Assembly: GCA_002317225.1 (NCBI GenBank)
Contig: DCIW01000122.1
Location: forward strand, 1 to 23,691
Direction of reading: 5' to 3'
Origin: Prevotellaceae bacterium UBA1716
GTDB taxonomy: Bacteria > Bacteroidota > Bacteroidia > Bacteroidales > Bacteroidaceae
Length of the DNA stretch: 23,691 bases
Position numbers and translations under genes: made by a program. Shown piece by piece: positions 6,088 to 13,936 of the stretch (position 1 is the stretch's first letter; each line of letters opens with the position of its first letter). The notes below the pieces were generated by a model. It was given only the letters and a program-made list of their open reading frames with translations, was not told the DNA's origin and did no database searches.

Positions 6088-7743
6088 TTAATAACCTGGA
6101 TTCTGCTTGAGGTTAGGGTTACCATCGAGGAAGTCATATCCGATTGGGAAGATGTCGAGGTGATGGTCGTTCACGTCTGTGTTGGCAGACTTACAGAACC
6201 AAGACTTACCGTTGTAGACATTCTGACCATTCTTCATTGTGAAGCGGATGAGGTCTTGACGACGGTGATGCTCTGCTACAAATTCCCAAGCGAGTTCGTC
6301 GAGAAGTCCACCAAGGATGATGTCGTCACCACCTTCGGTAGTCTGCTTGATAACGTCTTCGCCACCAAGAACACCTGTATTCTCATAGTAACCATACTTG
6401 TAGCAGCTTCCACCCTTGAGTTCAGCAACTGTACGAATAGCCTTCGCTGGGTTTGCAGAGAAGTTACGAGCACGAACCTGACTAACGAGGTCTGCAGCAA
6501 CCTGCTCAGACTCACCCTTGTAACCACCAAGGCGGAGGAGACATTCTGCCTTAATCAAGAGAGCATCAGCATAGCGGAAGAATGGGATATCATCGTATGC
6601 AGTACCGTAGTTGCCCGAGAGGATTTCGTACTTAACGAGGCGAGCACCTTCCATCTGGTAGCAACCGTTGATAGAGTGGAGAGTACGTGTGTAAACGAGT
6701 GGACCATCACTTGTGATGATAGGATCACCCTTGTAGTCGTACTGCTGACCTGTAATCCATGTGTCTGCAAGACGTCCGTCCTCCTCATCGTAAGTGTCGA
6801 GGAACTGAGTGAGACATGCAGAACCACCTGTTGCCCAACCGTTGAACTGCCATGTAGCACGTCCGGCATTGTTCATCCACTTGTTAGCATAGTAGTTACC
6901 GCTTGCATACTTGAACTGGAATGGAACACCGAAGATGATTTCTGGACTGCCAGAGATATCCTCCTTGAAGTTGTCAGAATATTTAGGAGCAAGGCTGTAG
7001 ATACCGCTCTTGATGATTTCGTTGACTTCGTCGATTGCTTTGCCATAATAAGATGTGTCACCATCGCGGAACCATGCCTCGTGGTTGAGGTACATCTTAG
7101 CAAGAATCATGTTGACAGTACCATTGTTGATTTGTCCGAAACCATTCTTGTCACCACACTTACCCTTGATAGCGTTAAGCTCTGAGATGATGAAATCCCA
7201 AGTCTCCTTTGGAGTTGCCTGTGAAGGCTGCCAACCATCAGGATGATCGTAAGTAGTGTCGAGAGGAATGTTACGGAAGAGGTCGAAGAGGATATAGTAG
7301 TAGAGAGCACGATAGCCGCGGAGCTGAGCAACGGCAGTTTCTGAACCCTGTACACCTTCATCGTCGAGCAACTTGTTACAAGCTGTGATACCATTGTAAG
7401 GGAAGTACCATTCGGTCCAAACGTGGTCGAGAGTGTTCACATAAGTGTGCTGATGGAGAGTGATGTAGAGGTCGCCCCATCCAACACCAATACGGAATGG
7501 AGTACACCAGAGGTCAGAGCACTCTTCCTGAATGTCGTTAAGACCGTTCCATGACCAGTATGTGCTGCGGAGGTTGCTGTATACTGGAGAGAACATACTG
7601 GCAGCATCTTCTGCAGTGAACTCATACTTTTCAGAAGCAATCTGAGAGTAGATAGTTTCGTCAAGGTTTGTACAAGCACCGATACTCAGAAGTGCGGCAC
7701 CTGCCATAGAACCTAATATAGTTTTATTGATGAACTTTTTCAT
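6088..7743 (-). CDS. RagB/SusD family nutrient-uptake outer-membrane lipoprotein
   Basis: Surface lipoprotein (551 aa) expected to bind an oligosaccharide or other nutrient and form the lid on the SusC barrel encoded 17 bp upstream. A lipoprotein signal peptide ends in SIGAC, with the lipid-modified Cys at 24. SusD-type features follow: helical TPR-like pairs (for example LRGYRALYYYILFDLFRNIP), the FFRYADALLIKAECLLRLG segment near residue 385, and a C-terminal ELAWEFVAEHHRRQDLIRF stretch that is nearly diagnostic. Length is normal for the family. No glycoside hydrolase, sulfatase, sensor or ECF-sigma gene sits next to it, so the ligand cannot be guessed. A long open frame on the opposite strand is a codon-bias shadow. 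Confidence 0.95.
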   Translation of the reverse strand: MKKFINKTILGSMAGAALLSIGACTNLDETIYSQIASEKYEFTAEDAASMFSPVYSNLRSTYWSWNGLNDIQEECSDLWCTPFRIGVGWGDLYITLHQHTYVNTLDHVWTEWYFPYNGITACNKLLDDEGVQGSETAVAQLRGYRALYYYILFDLFRNIPLDTTYDHPDGWQPSQATPKETWDFIISELNAIKGKCGDKNGFGQINNGTVNMILAKMYLNHEAWFRDGDTSYYGKAIDEVNEIIKSGIYSLAPKYSDNFKEDISGSPEIIFGVPFQFKYASGNYYANKWMNNAGRATWQFNGWATGGSACLTQFLDTYDEEDGRLADTWITGQQYDYKGDPIITSDGPLVYTRTLHSINGCYQMEGARLVKYEILSGNYGTAYDDIPFFRYADALLIKAECLLRLGGYKGESEQVAADLVSQVRARNFSANPAKAIRTVAELKGGSCYKYGYYENTGVLGGEDVIKQTTEGGDDIILGGLLDELAWEFVAEHHRRQDLIRFTMKNGQNVYNGKSWFCKSANTDVNDHHLDIFPIGYDFLDGNPNLKQNPGY

Positions 7744-7760
7744 AAGAATCGGAGTTGTTT

Positions 7761-10700
7761 TTAGAAGTTAAGATTTACGCCAAGAGTGAATGAACGAGTA
7801 GTTGGGTACTTGTCACGCATGTCACGTCCCATGTATCCAAGACCGTTTGTTGTGATTTCTGGATCAAGACCTGTGTAACCAGTGATTGTGCAGAGGTTGT
7901 CAGCTGTGATGTAAGCACGGATAGAACGGAGATACTTGCTGTTCTTGAATGGCAATGTGTAACCGAGAGTCACGTTAGTGAGCTTGAGGTAGTCACCATT
8001 CTCTACGTAGTAGTCGCAAACAGTCTGTGGCTGGAGATTAGTAAGAGTATTGTCGTATTTAGAAGTGAGCACGCTCTTAAGCTTGTTGAATGCAACTGCC
8101 TGGTTCTCGTAGAAACAACGGTTTTCGTTGAGAATCTGGAAACCGAGTTGGCTTGTGAACTGAATGCTAAGGTCGAAGTTCTTGTAAGTTAATGTGTTGC
8201 CCCAACCGAGAGTCACTGTTGGAAGACCGTGACCTACAACCTGAGAGTAGTCGTCGTTGTTACACATAGTTCCGTCAAATTCTTCAGCTTCGCCAGTTTG
8301 GTTGTTCTCAATCATAAACTTGCCATTCTCGTTGATTCCTACAACGTGTGGCATGTAGAGCTGGTCTACGCGTTCACCTTCTGAAAGACGAGTTGTCCAA
8401 CAAGAGATTGGTTCGCCAAGATAACCAGTGTTGATGTATGAGTTTGTCTGATAGAGGTCGTTCGAGAGACTGAGGAGCTTATTGCTGTTGTGTGAAAGAG
8501 TGAATGTGGTCTTCCACTTGAGGTCCTTAGTCTGAACTGGGATAGCATTGATAAGGATTTCAATACCACGGTTCTGCATCTTACCTACGTTTGCAAGAGT
8601 AGTAGTAAAGAGGTTTGGAGGAGTTGGAACTGTGTAAGAGAAGAGCATGTCTGATGTACGCTTGTTGTACCAGTCGATGCTACCGCTGAGTCTGCCGTTC
8701 AATACGCTGAAGTCGAGACCAATATTGATTTCAGCACTCTTTTCCCACTTGAGGTCTGGGTTAGGGTTTGATGCTACGTCGAGACCCTGCTTCCAAGTAC
8801 CATTGTCGTAGTAATATGAACTACCATAGTTGTAGCGAGTGAGTGACTCGTAAGAACTACCTACGATGACACCTGTAACACCATAACCTACGCGGAGCTT
8901 CAAGTTGTCGAGCCATGAAGCGTCTTCCATGAACTTTTCGTTAGAGATAGTCCAACCAGCAGATGCTGAAGGGAAAGAACCCCACTTGTGGTTAGCACCG
9001 AACTTGCTTGAACCTTCGCGACGGATAGAGAGAAGAACGTTGTAGCGGTCAGCATATCCATAACTTACACGACCAAAGAAACCGATAAGTTTGTTGTCGT
9101 TCTTGTAGCTTGACATAGATGCCTCACCACTCTTCAAAGCAGTACCATTGCCGAGGTTGTTATAACTGAAGAAGTCGGTAGCGAAGTTTCGGTTGTAAGC
9201 ATAGAAACCTTCGTACATATTGTACTGGTAGCTATAACCTGCAAGAGCGTCAAAGCGGTGCTCGTCCCAAGTCTGCTTGTAGTTAGAAGTCAATTCGAGA
9301 TTGTCAGACTTTGAGTAAGCATAGTTGTGAGATGCCTGGCCGCTGTAGTTGTTTACAGAACTACCATAATAGTCAGAAGTATAGAATGTACTTGTGTGAG
9401 CATTGCTGCGGTCTGTACTGAGCATCAACTTAGTCTTCCATCCCTTGATTGGCTCAACTGTAATGTCGCCAGTCATACGAGTCTCTTCAGTCTTGTATTC
9501 GCCCTGAAGTTCTTCGAGCATTGCCACTGGGTTGTAGTAGTAGCTTGCAGAGAAATCTTCGTTCCAGCTGCCATCTTCGTTCTTTACAGGAGAAGTTGGG
9601 TTGCGGATAATTGCCTGATGCCAAATATTGGAGTTATCCTCATTGCTTGCATTGTTCACAGAGTTCTTGTGGTAAGACTTCTGAAGGTCGAAACCAATCT
9701 TCAAGATGTCGTTGAACATCCAGTGGCTAACGTTAGCCTTCATCTTCATCTCGTTGGCGTATGTGTTGATAATCACACCTTGAGAATTACGATAAGTGAA
9801 GTCTGCTGAGTATGTAGTTGACTTGCTACCACCGCTGATTGCAACGTTATGATTATGAGTTAATGCTGTGCGTGAGATTTCCTTCACCCAGTCTGTGTCA
9901 TAACCCTTGTCTGTGAAGTTAGTCTTGCCGTTTCTGATTTCTTCAGCACCCATGAAGTCGAGTGTCTTATAGAAGCTTGAAGTTGAAAGATAACCAGAAT
10001 AGCTTGCTACTGTCTTCTGTTCGCGACGACCAGCCTTAGTTGTTACGAGGATTACACCTGCTGCACCACGAGTACCATAGATGGCAGCTGCAGAAGCGTC
10101 TTTGAGCACGTCGATACTCTCAATATTTTCAGGAGCAACGGTTCCGAGGTCGCCTTCAATACCGTCGACGAGGATAAGTGGAGTTGAACTACCTTCGAGC
10201 GAGATGATACCACGCAACATGATGTTGCTCTGATCGTTAGGGTCACCAGTAGTCTTTGCAACTGTCAAACCTGCAATCTTACCCTTGATAAGATCGCCCG
10301 CATCCTGAATATTACCTACTGTAAAGTCTTCAGCCTTAACACTTGCGATAGCACTTGTCACATCGCCCTTACGCTGGGTTCCATAACCGATGACAACTGC
10401 ATCCTGAAGAACTTCAGAATCATCCTGAAGTACGATAGTAATCTGTCGCTGAGTTCCTACAACTACCTGTTTGCCCTGGTAGCCTACATAAGAGAGGAGG
10501 ATTACACTGTTGTTTCCCTTTACGTTGAGTGTGAACTTACCGTTTGCATCAGTTGCCACACCATTTGTTGTGCCTTTTTCAAGAATTGATACGCCGATGA
10601 GAGGTTCACCGCTTGTATCTACTACAGTACCTTTGATTGTCACTGCTTTCTGTTGCTGCATTTCCATAGAAGGTGTGCCTGCGCTTGTTGCCAAGACAGG

Positions 10701-10790
10701 AGTGCAAACAGAGGCAGCCAAGAAGAGACAAGCTGCAGTTCTCGTCAGTGAAGAGCTGAGAAAACTGTTGAGTTCATTTGTTCTACTCAT
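7761..10790 (-). CDS. SusC/RagA family TonB-linked outer-membrane protein
   Basis: TonB-dependent outer-membrane importer (1009 aa) that pairs with the downstream SusD-like lipoprotein. The N-terminus has a secretion signal (hydrophobic stretch about 16-35), then a CarboxypepD_reg-like domain (about 48-130: IKGTVVDTSGEPLIGVSI, FTLNV, SYVGYQ). The TonB plug domain follows (about 133-250), with the SusC signatures LVDGIEG and DVLKDASAAAIYGTRGAAGV. The remainder is a beta-barrel ending RSFTLGVNLNF. No STN domain is present, so anti-sigma signalling is not expected. The ATG at 10788-10790 gives a normal length. The gene has a long leader containing two hairpins, and the nearest promoter box is about 190 bp upstream. 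It is transcribed with susD. Confidence 0.96.
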   Translation of the reverse strand: MSRTNELNSFLSSSLTRTAACLFLAASVCTPVLATSAGTPSMEMQQQKAVTIKGTVVDTSGEPLIGVSILEKGTTNGVATDANGKFTLNVKGNNSVILLSYVGYQGKQVVVGTQRQITIVLQDDSEVLQDAVVIGYGTQRKGDVTSAIASVKAEDFTVGNIQDAGDLIKGKIAGLTVAKTTGDPNDQSNIMLRGIISLEGSSTPLILVDGIEGDLGTVAPENIESIDVLKDASAAAIYGTRGAAGVILVTTKAGRREQKTVASYSGYLSTSSFYKTLDFMGAEEIRNGKTNFTDKGYDTDWVKEISRTALTHNHNVAISGGSKSTTYSADFTYRNSQGVIINTYANEMKMKANVSHWMFNDILKIGFDLQKSYHKNSVNNASNEDNSNIWHQAIIRNPTSPVKNEDGSWNEDFSASYYYNPVAMLEELQGEYKTEETRMTGDITVEPIKGWKTKLMLSTDRSNAHTSTFYTSDYYGSSVNNYSGQASHNYAYSKSDNLELTSNYKQTWDEHRFDALAGYSYQYNMYEGFYAYNRNFATDFFSYNNLGNGTALKSGEASMSSYKNDNKLIGFFGRVSYGYADRYNVLLSIRREGSSKFGANHKWGSFPSASAGWTISNEKFMEDASWLDNLKLRVGYGVTGVIVGSSYESLTRYNYGSSYYYDNGTWKQGLDVASNPNPDLKWEKSAEINIGLDFSVLNGRLSGSIDWYNKRTSDMLFSYTVPTPPNLFTTTLANVGKMQNRGIEILINAIPVQTKDLKWKTTFTLSHNSNKLLSLSNDLYQTNSYINTGYLGEPISCWTTRLSEGERVDQLYMPHVVGINENGKFMIENNQTGEAEEFDGTMCNNDDYSQVVGHGLPTVTLGWGNTLTYKNFDLSIQFTSQLGFQILNENRCFYENQAVAFNKLKSVLTSKYDNTLTNLQPQTVCDYYVENGDYLKLTNVTLGYTLPFKNSKYLRSIRAYITADNLCTITGYTGLDPEITTNGLGYMGRDMRDKYPTTRSFTLGVNLNF

Positions 10791-11059
10791 AACTGTTACT
10801 GATTTAATAAGGTTTTTAAAAGATTTATTAATAAGTTGTTTTAATAAAATATCGAAGTTTTTTATCGAAGTTTATTAGATAAAAGAATCAATCTATTGTG
10901 TATTCTGCTTAAGTGTTCGTAGCACTTTATGTCAAGTGCCCCTATGCACTTTTTGCGTTTTTCCAATATTATTGTTGCAAATATAGGGACTTTTTCTCAA
11001 AACAAATGTAAAAAAACACGAAAAACTTTTAATAAGTCCGTAAAATCGTGACTTTTTGC
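10791..11059 (-). promoter_or_regulatory. susC promoter and structured ~180-nt leader
   Basis: TATATTTG on the minus strand (10978-10985) matches the -7 consensus TAnnTTTG; a TTTG lies 17 bp upstream of it. Transcription would begin near 10970, leaving about 180 nt before the susC ATG. The leader holds two consecutive hairpins with the same stem: AAGTG/CACTT at 10911-10915 with 10923-10927, and AAGTGC/GCACTT at 10934-10939 with 10946-10951. It also holds a direct repeat ATCGAAGTTT (10851-10860 and 10864-10873), then an A/T-rich stretch before the start codon. No gene is seen in this gap. Confidence 0.5.
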
Positions 11060-11067
11060 TAACTTTG
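11060..11067 (+). promoter_or_regulatory. -7 promoter box for the dut operon
   Basis: TAACTTTG fits TAnnTTTG exactly and lies about 31-34 bp before the two candidate dut ATGs. A convincing -33 TTTG is not seen at the usual spacing. The box supports a start at 11098/11101 and argues against a TTG at 11056, which would lie upstream of the transcription start. Confidence 0.55.
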
Positions 11068-11100
11068 CACGAAAATTGTATAATAATAAAAGAAATAATG

Positions 11101-11532
11101 ATGAAAGTCAAGATAATAAACAAATCACATCATCCACTCCCAAGTTACGCAACTCCACAGAGTGCAGGTATGGACCTTCGTGCAAACATCGACGAACCAA
11201 TCACACTGAATCCGCTTGAACGTAAACTCATCCCTACAGGTCTCTATATGGCTTTACCTGCAGGATATGAAGCTCAAGTCCGTCCTCGTTCGGGTCTTGC
11301 AATCAAGAAGGGAATCACAGTGTTGAATTCGCCTGGAACGGTCGATGCAGATTACCGTGGTGAGGTATGTGTCATTCTTGTCAACTTGAACAACGAACCA
11401 TTTGTTGTTGAAGATGGCGAGCGTATTGCCCAGATGGTCATTGCAAAACACGAGCAACCTGAGCTTGTTGAGGTGGAAACGCTTGATGAGACAGAGAGAG
11501 GTGCAGGTGGTTTTGGCCATACGGGAATGTAG
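11101..11532 (+). CDS. dut: dUTP diphosphatase (dUTPase)
   Basis: Homotrimeric dUTPase (143 aa from this start) that hydrolyses dUTP to dUMP and pyrophosphate, keeping uracil out of DNA and feeding dTMP synthesis. All five family motifs are intact: SAGMDLRA (21-28), RPRSGLA (61-67), GTVDADYRGE (79-88, with the catalytic Asp), GERIAQMV (106-113) and the glycine-rich RGAGGFGHTG (133-142). Two adjacent ATGs (11098 and 11101) are possible starts; MKVKIINKS matches the usual family N-terminus. It is followed after 77 bp, across a palindromic GC-rich repeat, by the TPR gene. dut beside TPR/DUF4292/EnvC genes is, as I recall, a common Bacteroidetes order. Confidence 0.95.
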   Translation: MKVKIINKSHHPLPSYATPQSAGMDLRANIDEPITLNPLERKLIPTGLYMALPAGYEAQVRPRSGLAIKKGITVLNSPGTVDADYRGEVCVILVNLNNEPFVVEDGERIAQMVIAKHEQPELVEVETLDETERGAGGFGHTGM

Positions 11533-11534
11533 GA

Positions 11535-11573
11535 AGCCCCTTTCCCCGACCCTTTCCCCCAAGGGGCAAGGGA
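11535..11573. repeat. GC-rich palindromic intergenic repeat (REP-like)
   Basis: This C-run/G-run stretch between dut and the TPR gene can fold as CCCTTTCCCC (11550-11559) with GGGGCAAGGG (11563-11572), one mismatch and a 3-nt loop, or alternatively GCCCCTT (11536-11542) with AAGGGGC (11561-11567). Its pattern resembles the CCCTCCC/GGGGAGGG intergenic repeats I remember as dispersed in Bacteroidetes genomes. It has no following T run, so read-through into the TPR gene is plausible. Confidence 0.5.
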
Positions 11574-11609
11574 GTTAGTTACTGAGATATACTTGAGAAA
11601 TCAAACGAA

Positions 11610-13256
11610 ATGAAAAGAGTACTTATATACATACTGCTATTTACTACTCTCGTAGGTCAAATACATTCTGTCCCCCTTCCAATTGATGGGAGGGATGGGG
11701 AGGAACTGCTGTTTGACTACTTCTTCCACGAAGCTCAACGCCAGAACAACGAACGCCATTATGATGCAGCATACGACTTGTTCAATTTCTGTCTTGCACT
11801 GAATCCAAAGTCGGGAGCGGTACTTTACGAACTATCTTCGCTCAACCGCTATCTTCGCAACGACTCCCTTTCAATTGCTCAGATGGAAAAGGCTGTGGAG
11901 TTGTATCCTGACAACTATTGGTATAAAGACCAGCTTGTCAAACTTTATTTCAACAACAAGCAAGTTGCAGAGGCACAAGAAGTGCTCGAACAGATGGCAG
12001 TTCAGTTTCCTGAGAAGGAAGATGTGCTGATGATGCTGCTCGATCTGTATGCTTCAAACTCCGATTATGATAATGTAATCAAGACCATCGAGAAGATTGA
12101 GGTGAAAGAAGGAAAAAGCGAACAACTCTCCATCGAGAAGTTCCGCATCTATCTGCAAAAGCATGATGAGAAGGCTGCTTTCCGTGAGATGAAGAATCTT
12201 GCTGATGAATATCCTAATGATGTTCGCTACCAAGTGCTTATAGGCGACTTGTATCTCGATCAAGACAAACCTGCTGAGGCTAAGAAGGTATATGATAAGG
12301 TGGCTGAAAAGGAACCTGACAATATCAATCTTGCCCTCTCGTTGATGCAATATTATCAGAAGGTTGGACCAGACTCGCTATACGACAAGCAAGTGGAAAA
12401 ACTTGTCACTCATCCTTCGCTTGATGATGATAATCGTTTGCAGATTGTTTCGTCGCTTACTTTTCAGAATATTCAGCAAGGCGGCGACTCAACTCGTATA
12501 CTCCGAATGTTTGACACTGCATTGAGCCTTCCACAGAAGGATACTCGTATGTATGAGTTGTATGCTCGATATATGGTCAGTCGCAAGATGCCAACTTCGC
12601 AGATTAAGCCAACCCTTTATAAGATGCTTGAACTTGATCCGGAAAGCGAACTTGCACGTAACCAACTCCTTTCGTATGCAATCGAGGAGAACGATACTGC
12701 TTCGGTCATCCGTGTATGTAAGCCTGCTGTGGATTATTCTTCGGACAATTCAGTTTACTATTATTATCTTGGTTTGGCATATTATCAGACTGACAGCACA
12801 ATGCTTGCTATTGACACATTCCGCAAGGGCATAGCAAAGAATAAGTCGGGTAAGGAGGAAGATACGCAGATGTCAACAAATATGTACACATTGCTTGGCG
12901 ATCTTTATCATAATGCCGGTATGGAAGACAAATGCTTTGAGGCATACGACTCTTGTCTCATCTATCGTCCGGATGATGCTCTTGTATTGAACAATTATGC
13001 ATATTATCTCAGTCTGTCGAAGAAAGACCTTAAGCATGCTGAGCAGATGTCACGTCGCTCAAATGAACTCGATAAGGACAACCCGACCTATCTCGACACT
13101 CTCGCTTGGATCCTCTATATGCAGAAGCGTTATGATGAGGCAAAGGTTGAGATTGACAAGACTGTCGAACTCCTCGGAGACGAGATAAATGATGAAGATA
13201 ATGACAGCATTCGCGAACATCTACAGAAAATCAACGAAAAAGTAAAGAAGAAATGA
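11610..13256 (+). CDS. Tetratricopeptide-repeat periplasmic/outer-membrane-associated protein
   Basis: Exported TPR protein of 548 aa. A signal peptide is visible (MKRVLIYILLFTTLVGQIHS, probable cleavage near residue 20). The rest is an array of 34-residue helical repeats from about 40 to 540, for example HYDAAYDLFNFCLALNPKSG, LYELSSLNRYLRNDSLSIAQ and, near the end, a canonical unit in the DALVLNNYAYYLSLSKKDL region. TPR arrays scaffold protein complexes; here the partner is unknown. The stop overlaps the DUF4292 start by 4 bp (ATGA), indicating translational coupling and a shared role at the envelope. Residues 21-32 (VPLPIDGRDGEE) are encoded by a G/C-run sequence resembling the repeat upstream of the gene, an unusual insertion just after the signal peptide. 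Confidence 0.85.
   Translation: MKRVLIYILLFTTLVGQIHSVPLPIDGRDGEELLFDYFFHEAQRQNNERHYDAAYDLFNFCLALNPKSGAVLYELSSLNRYLRNDSLSIAQMEKAVELYPDNYWYKDQLVKLYFNNKQVAEAQEVLEQMAVQFPEKEDVLMMLLDLYASNSDYDNVIKTIEKIEVKEGKSEQLSIEKFRIYLQKHDEKAAFREMKNLADEYPNDVRYQVLIGDLYLDQDKPAEAKKVYDKVAEKEPDNINLALSLMQYYQKVGPDSLYDKQVEKLVTHPSLDDDNRLQIVSSLTFQNIQQGGDSTRILRMFDTALSLPQKDTRMYELYARYMVSRKMPTSQIKPTLYKMLELDPESELARNQLLSYAIEENDTASVIRVCKPAVDYSSDNSVYYYYLGLAYYQTDSTMLAIDTFRKGIAKNKSGKEEDTQMSTNMYTLLGDLYHNAGMEDKCFEAYDSCLIYRPDDALVLNNYAYYLSLSKKDLKHAEQMSRRSNELDKDNPTYLDTLAWILYMQKRYDEAKVEIDKTVELLGDEINDEDNDSIREHLQKINEKVKKK
11669..11706. repeat. REP-like G/C-run sequence inside the TPR gene
   Basis: A C-run arm, a short A/T centre (11681-11687) and three G-runs (about 11688-11703) reproduce the layout of the intergenic repeat at 11535-11573 taken in reverse complement. 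About 18 of 33 positions match in my ungapped alignment. It is in frame and encodes residues following the TPR protein's signal peptide. Similarity is modest, so common origin is an inference. Confidence 0.35.
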
Positions 13257-13933
13257 AAAAGTTATTATATTTATTTGCAATAGTGTTGCTTGCAAGTTGC
13301 CACTCTTCAAAGAAGGCGCAGAAGACTGATGTAACGGATGTAACTAATCCGACTACTACCACCACTCCTGTTGCTACAAACAAGGACAATACGACTACAG
13401 CACAGACTAAACCTAACAAGAAACTGACAGCAACCGAAAAGCTTTTGCTCAATGTGGACTCAACTACATTTGTCAACTATACAGCAAAGATTAAGGTCAA
13501 CCTTAAGATGAACTCTAAGTCGGTGTCGACTAACGGTTCTCTACGTATGCGTTGGAATGATGTAATCCAGATTTCGCTTGTTGACCCTGTTCTTGGTATA
13601 GCAGAAGTAGGTCGTCTTGAGTTCTCTAAGAACAACGTACTTATTGTTGACCGCATCAACAAGCAATATGTACAGGAGTCGTACGAGTCCCTGTCTGCTC
13701 TTGCAAAGTCTGAGATTACTTACGAGTATATCCAAGCACTCTTTTGGTCGGAGACTCAGAAAAAGGATAATAAGAAGGTGACTTATAAGGTTCCGCTCAA
13801 GAATCCTGTGACTCTCAATCTCGAATTGAGTAGTGTAGGACATAAGGACTCTTGGGATGCCCATTATGTCATCTCTAATAAATATAAAAAGGTGTCAGCC
13901 GAAGAACTCTTCAAGTCGTTATCATCTCTCTAA
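13253..13933 (+). CDS. DUF4292 lipoprotein (LolA/LolB-like fold suspected)
   Basis: A 226-aa lipoprotein: a short signal peptide ends in LLASC, with Cys16 as the lipidation site. A low-complexity Thr/Pro/Lys linker covers residues ~20-60, then a beta-rich domain with alternating strands (TAKIKVNLKMNSKSVSTNGS, RMRWNDVIQISLVDPVLGI, VGRLEFSKNNVLIVDRINKQ). This is the DUF4292 pattern of Bacteroidetes. From memory, the family is linked to LolA/LolB/LppX-like half-barrels, so a role in moving lipoproteins or lipids to the outer membrane is plausible but unproven. The start overlaps the TPR stop by 4 bp, and envC begins 3 bp after its stop, so the three are one translationally linked unit. Confidence 0.85.
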   Translation: MKKLLYLFAIVLLASCHSSKKAQKTDVTDVTNPTTTTTPVATNKDNTTTAQTKPNKKLTATEKLLLNVDSTTFVNYTAKIKVNLKMNSKSVSTNGSLRMRWNDVIQISLVDPVLGIAEVGRLEFSKNNVLIVDRINKQYVQESYESLSALAKSEITYEYIQALFWSETQKKDNKKVTYKVPLKNPVTLNLELSSVGHKDSWDAHYVISNKYKKVSAEELFKSLSSL

Positions 13934-13936
13934 ACA

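Noticed and set aside
6160..7185. 341-codon open frame on the plus strand opposite susD
   Set aside because: It runs antisense through the well-supported SusD gene, has a Val/Thr/Cys-rich composition without domains, and is explained by codon bias of the true strand.
11056..11100. TTG start for dUTPase at 11056
   Set aside because: It would begin upstream of the TAACTTTG promoter box and adds residues not found in the family; the ATGs at 11098/11101 fit better.
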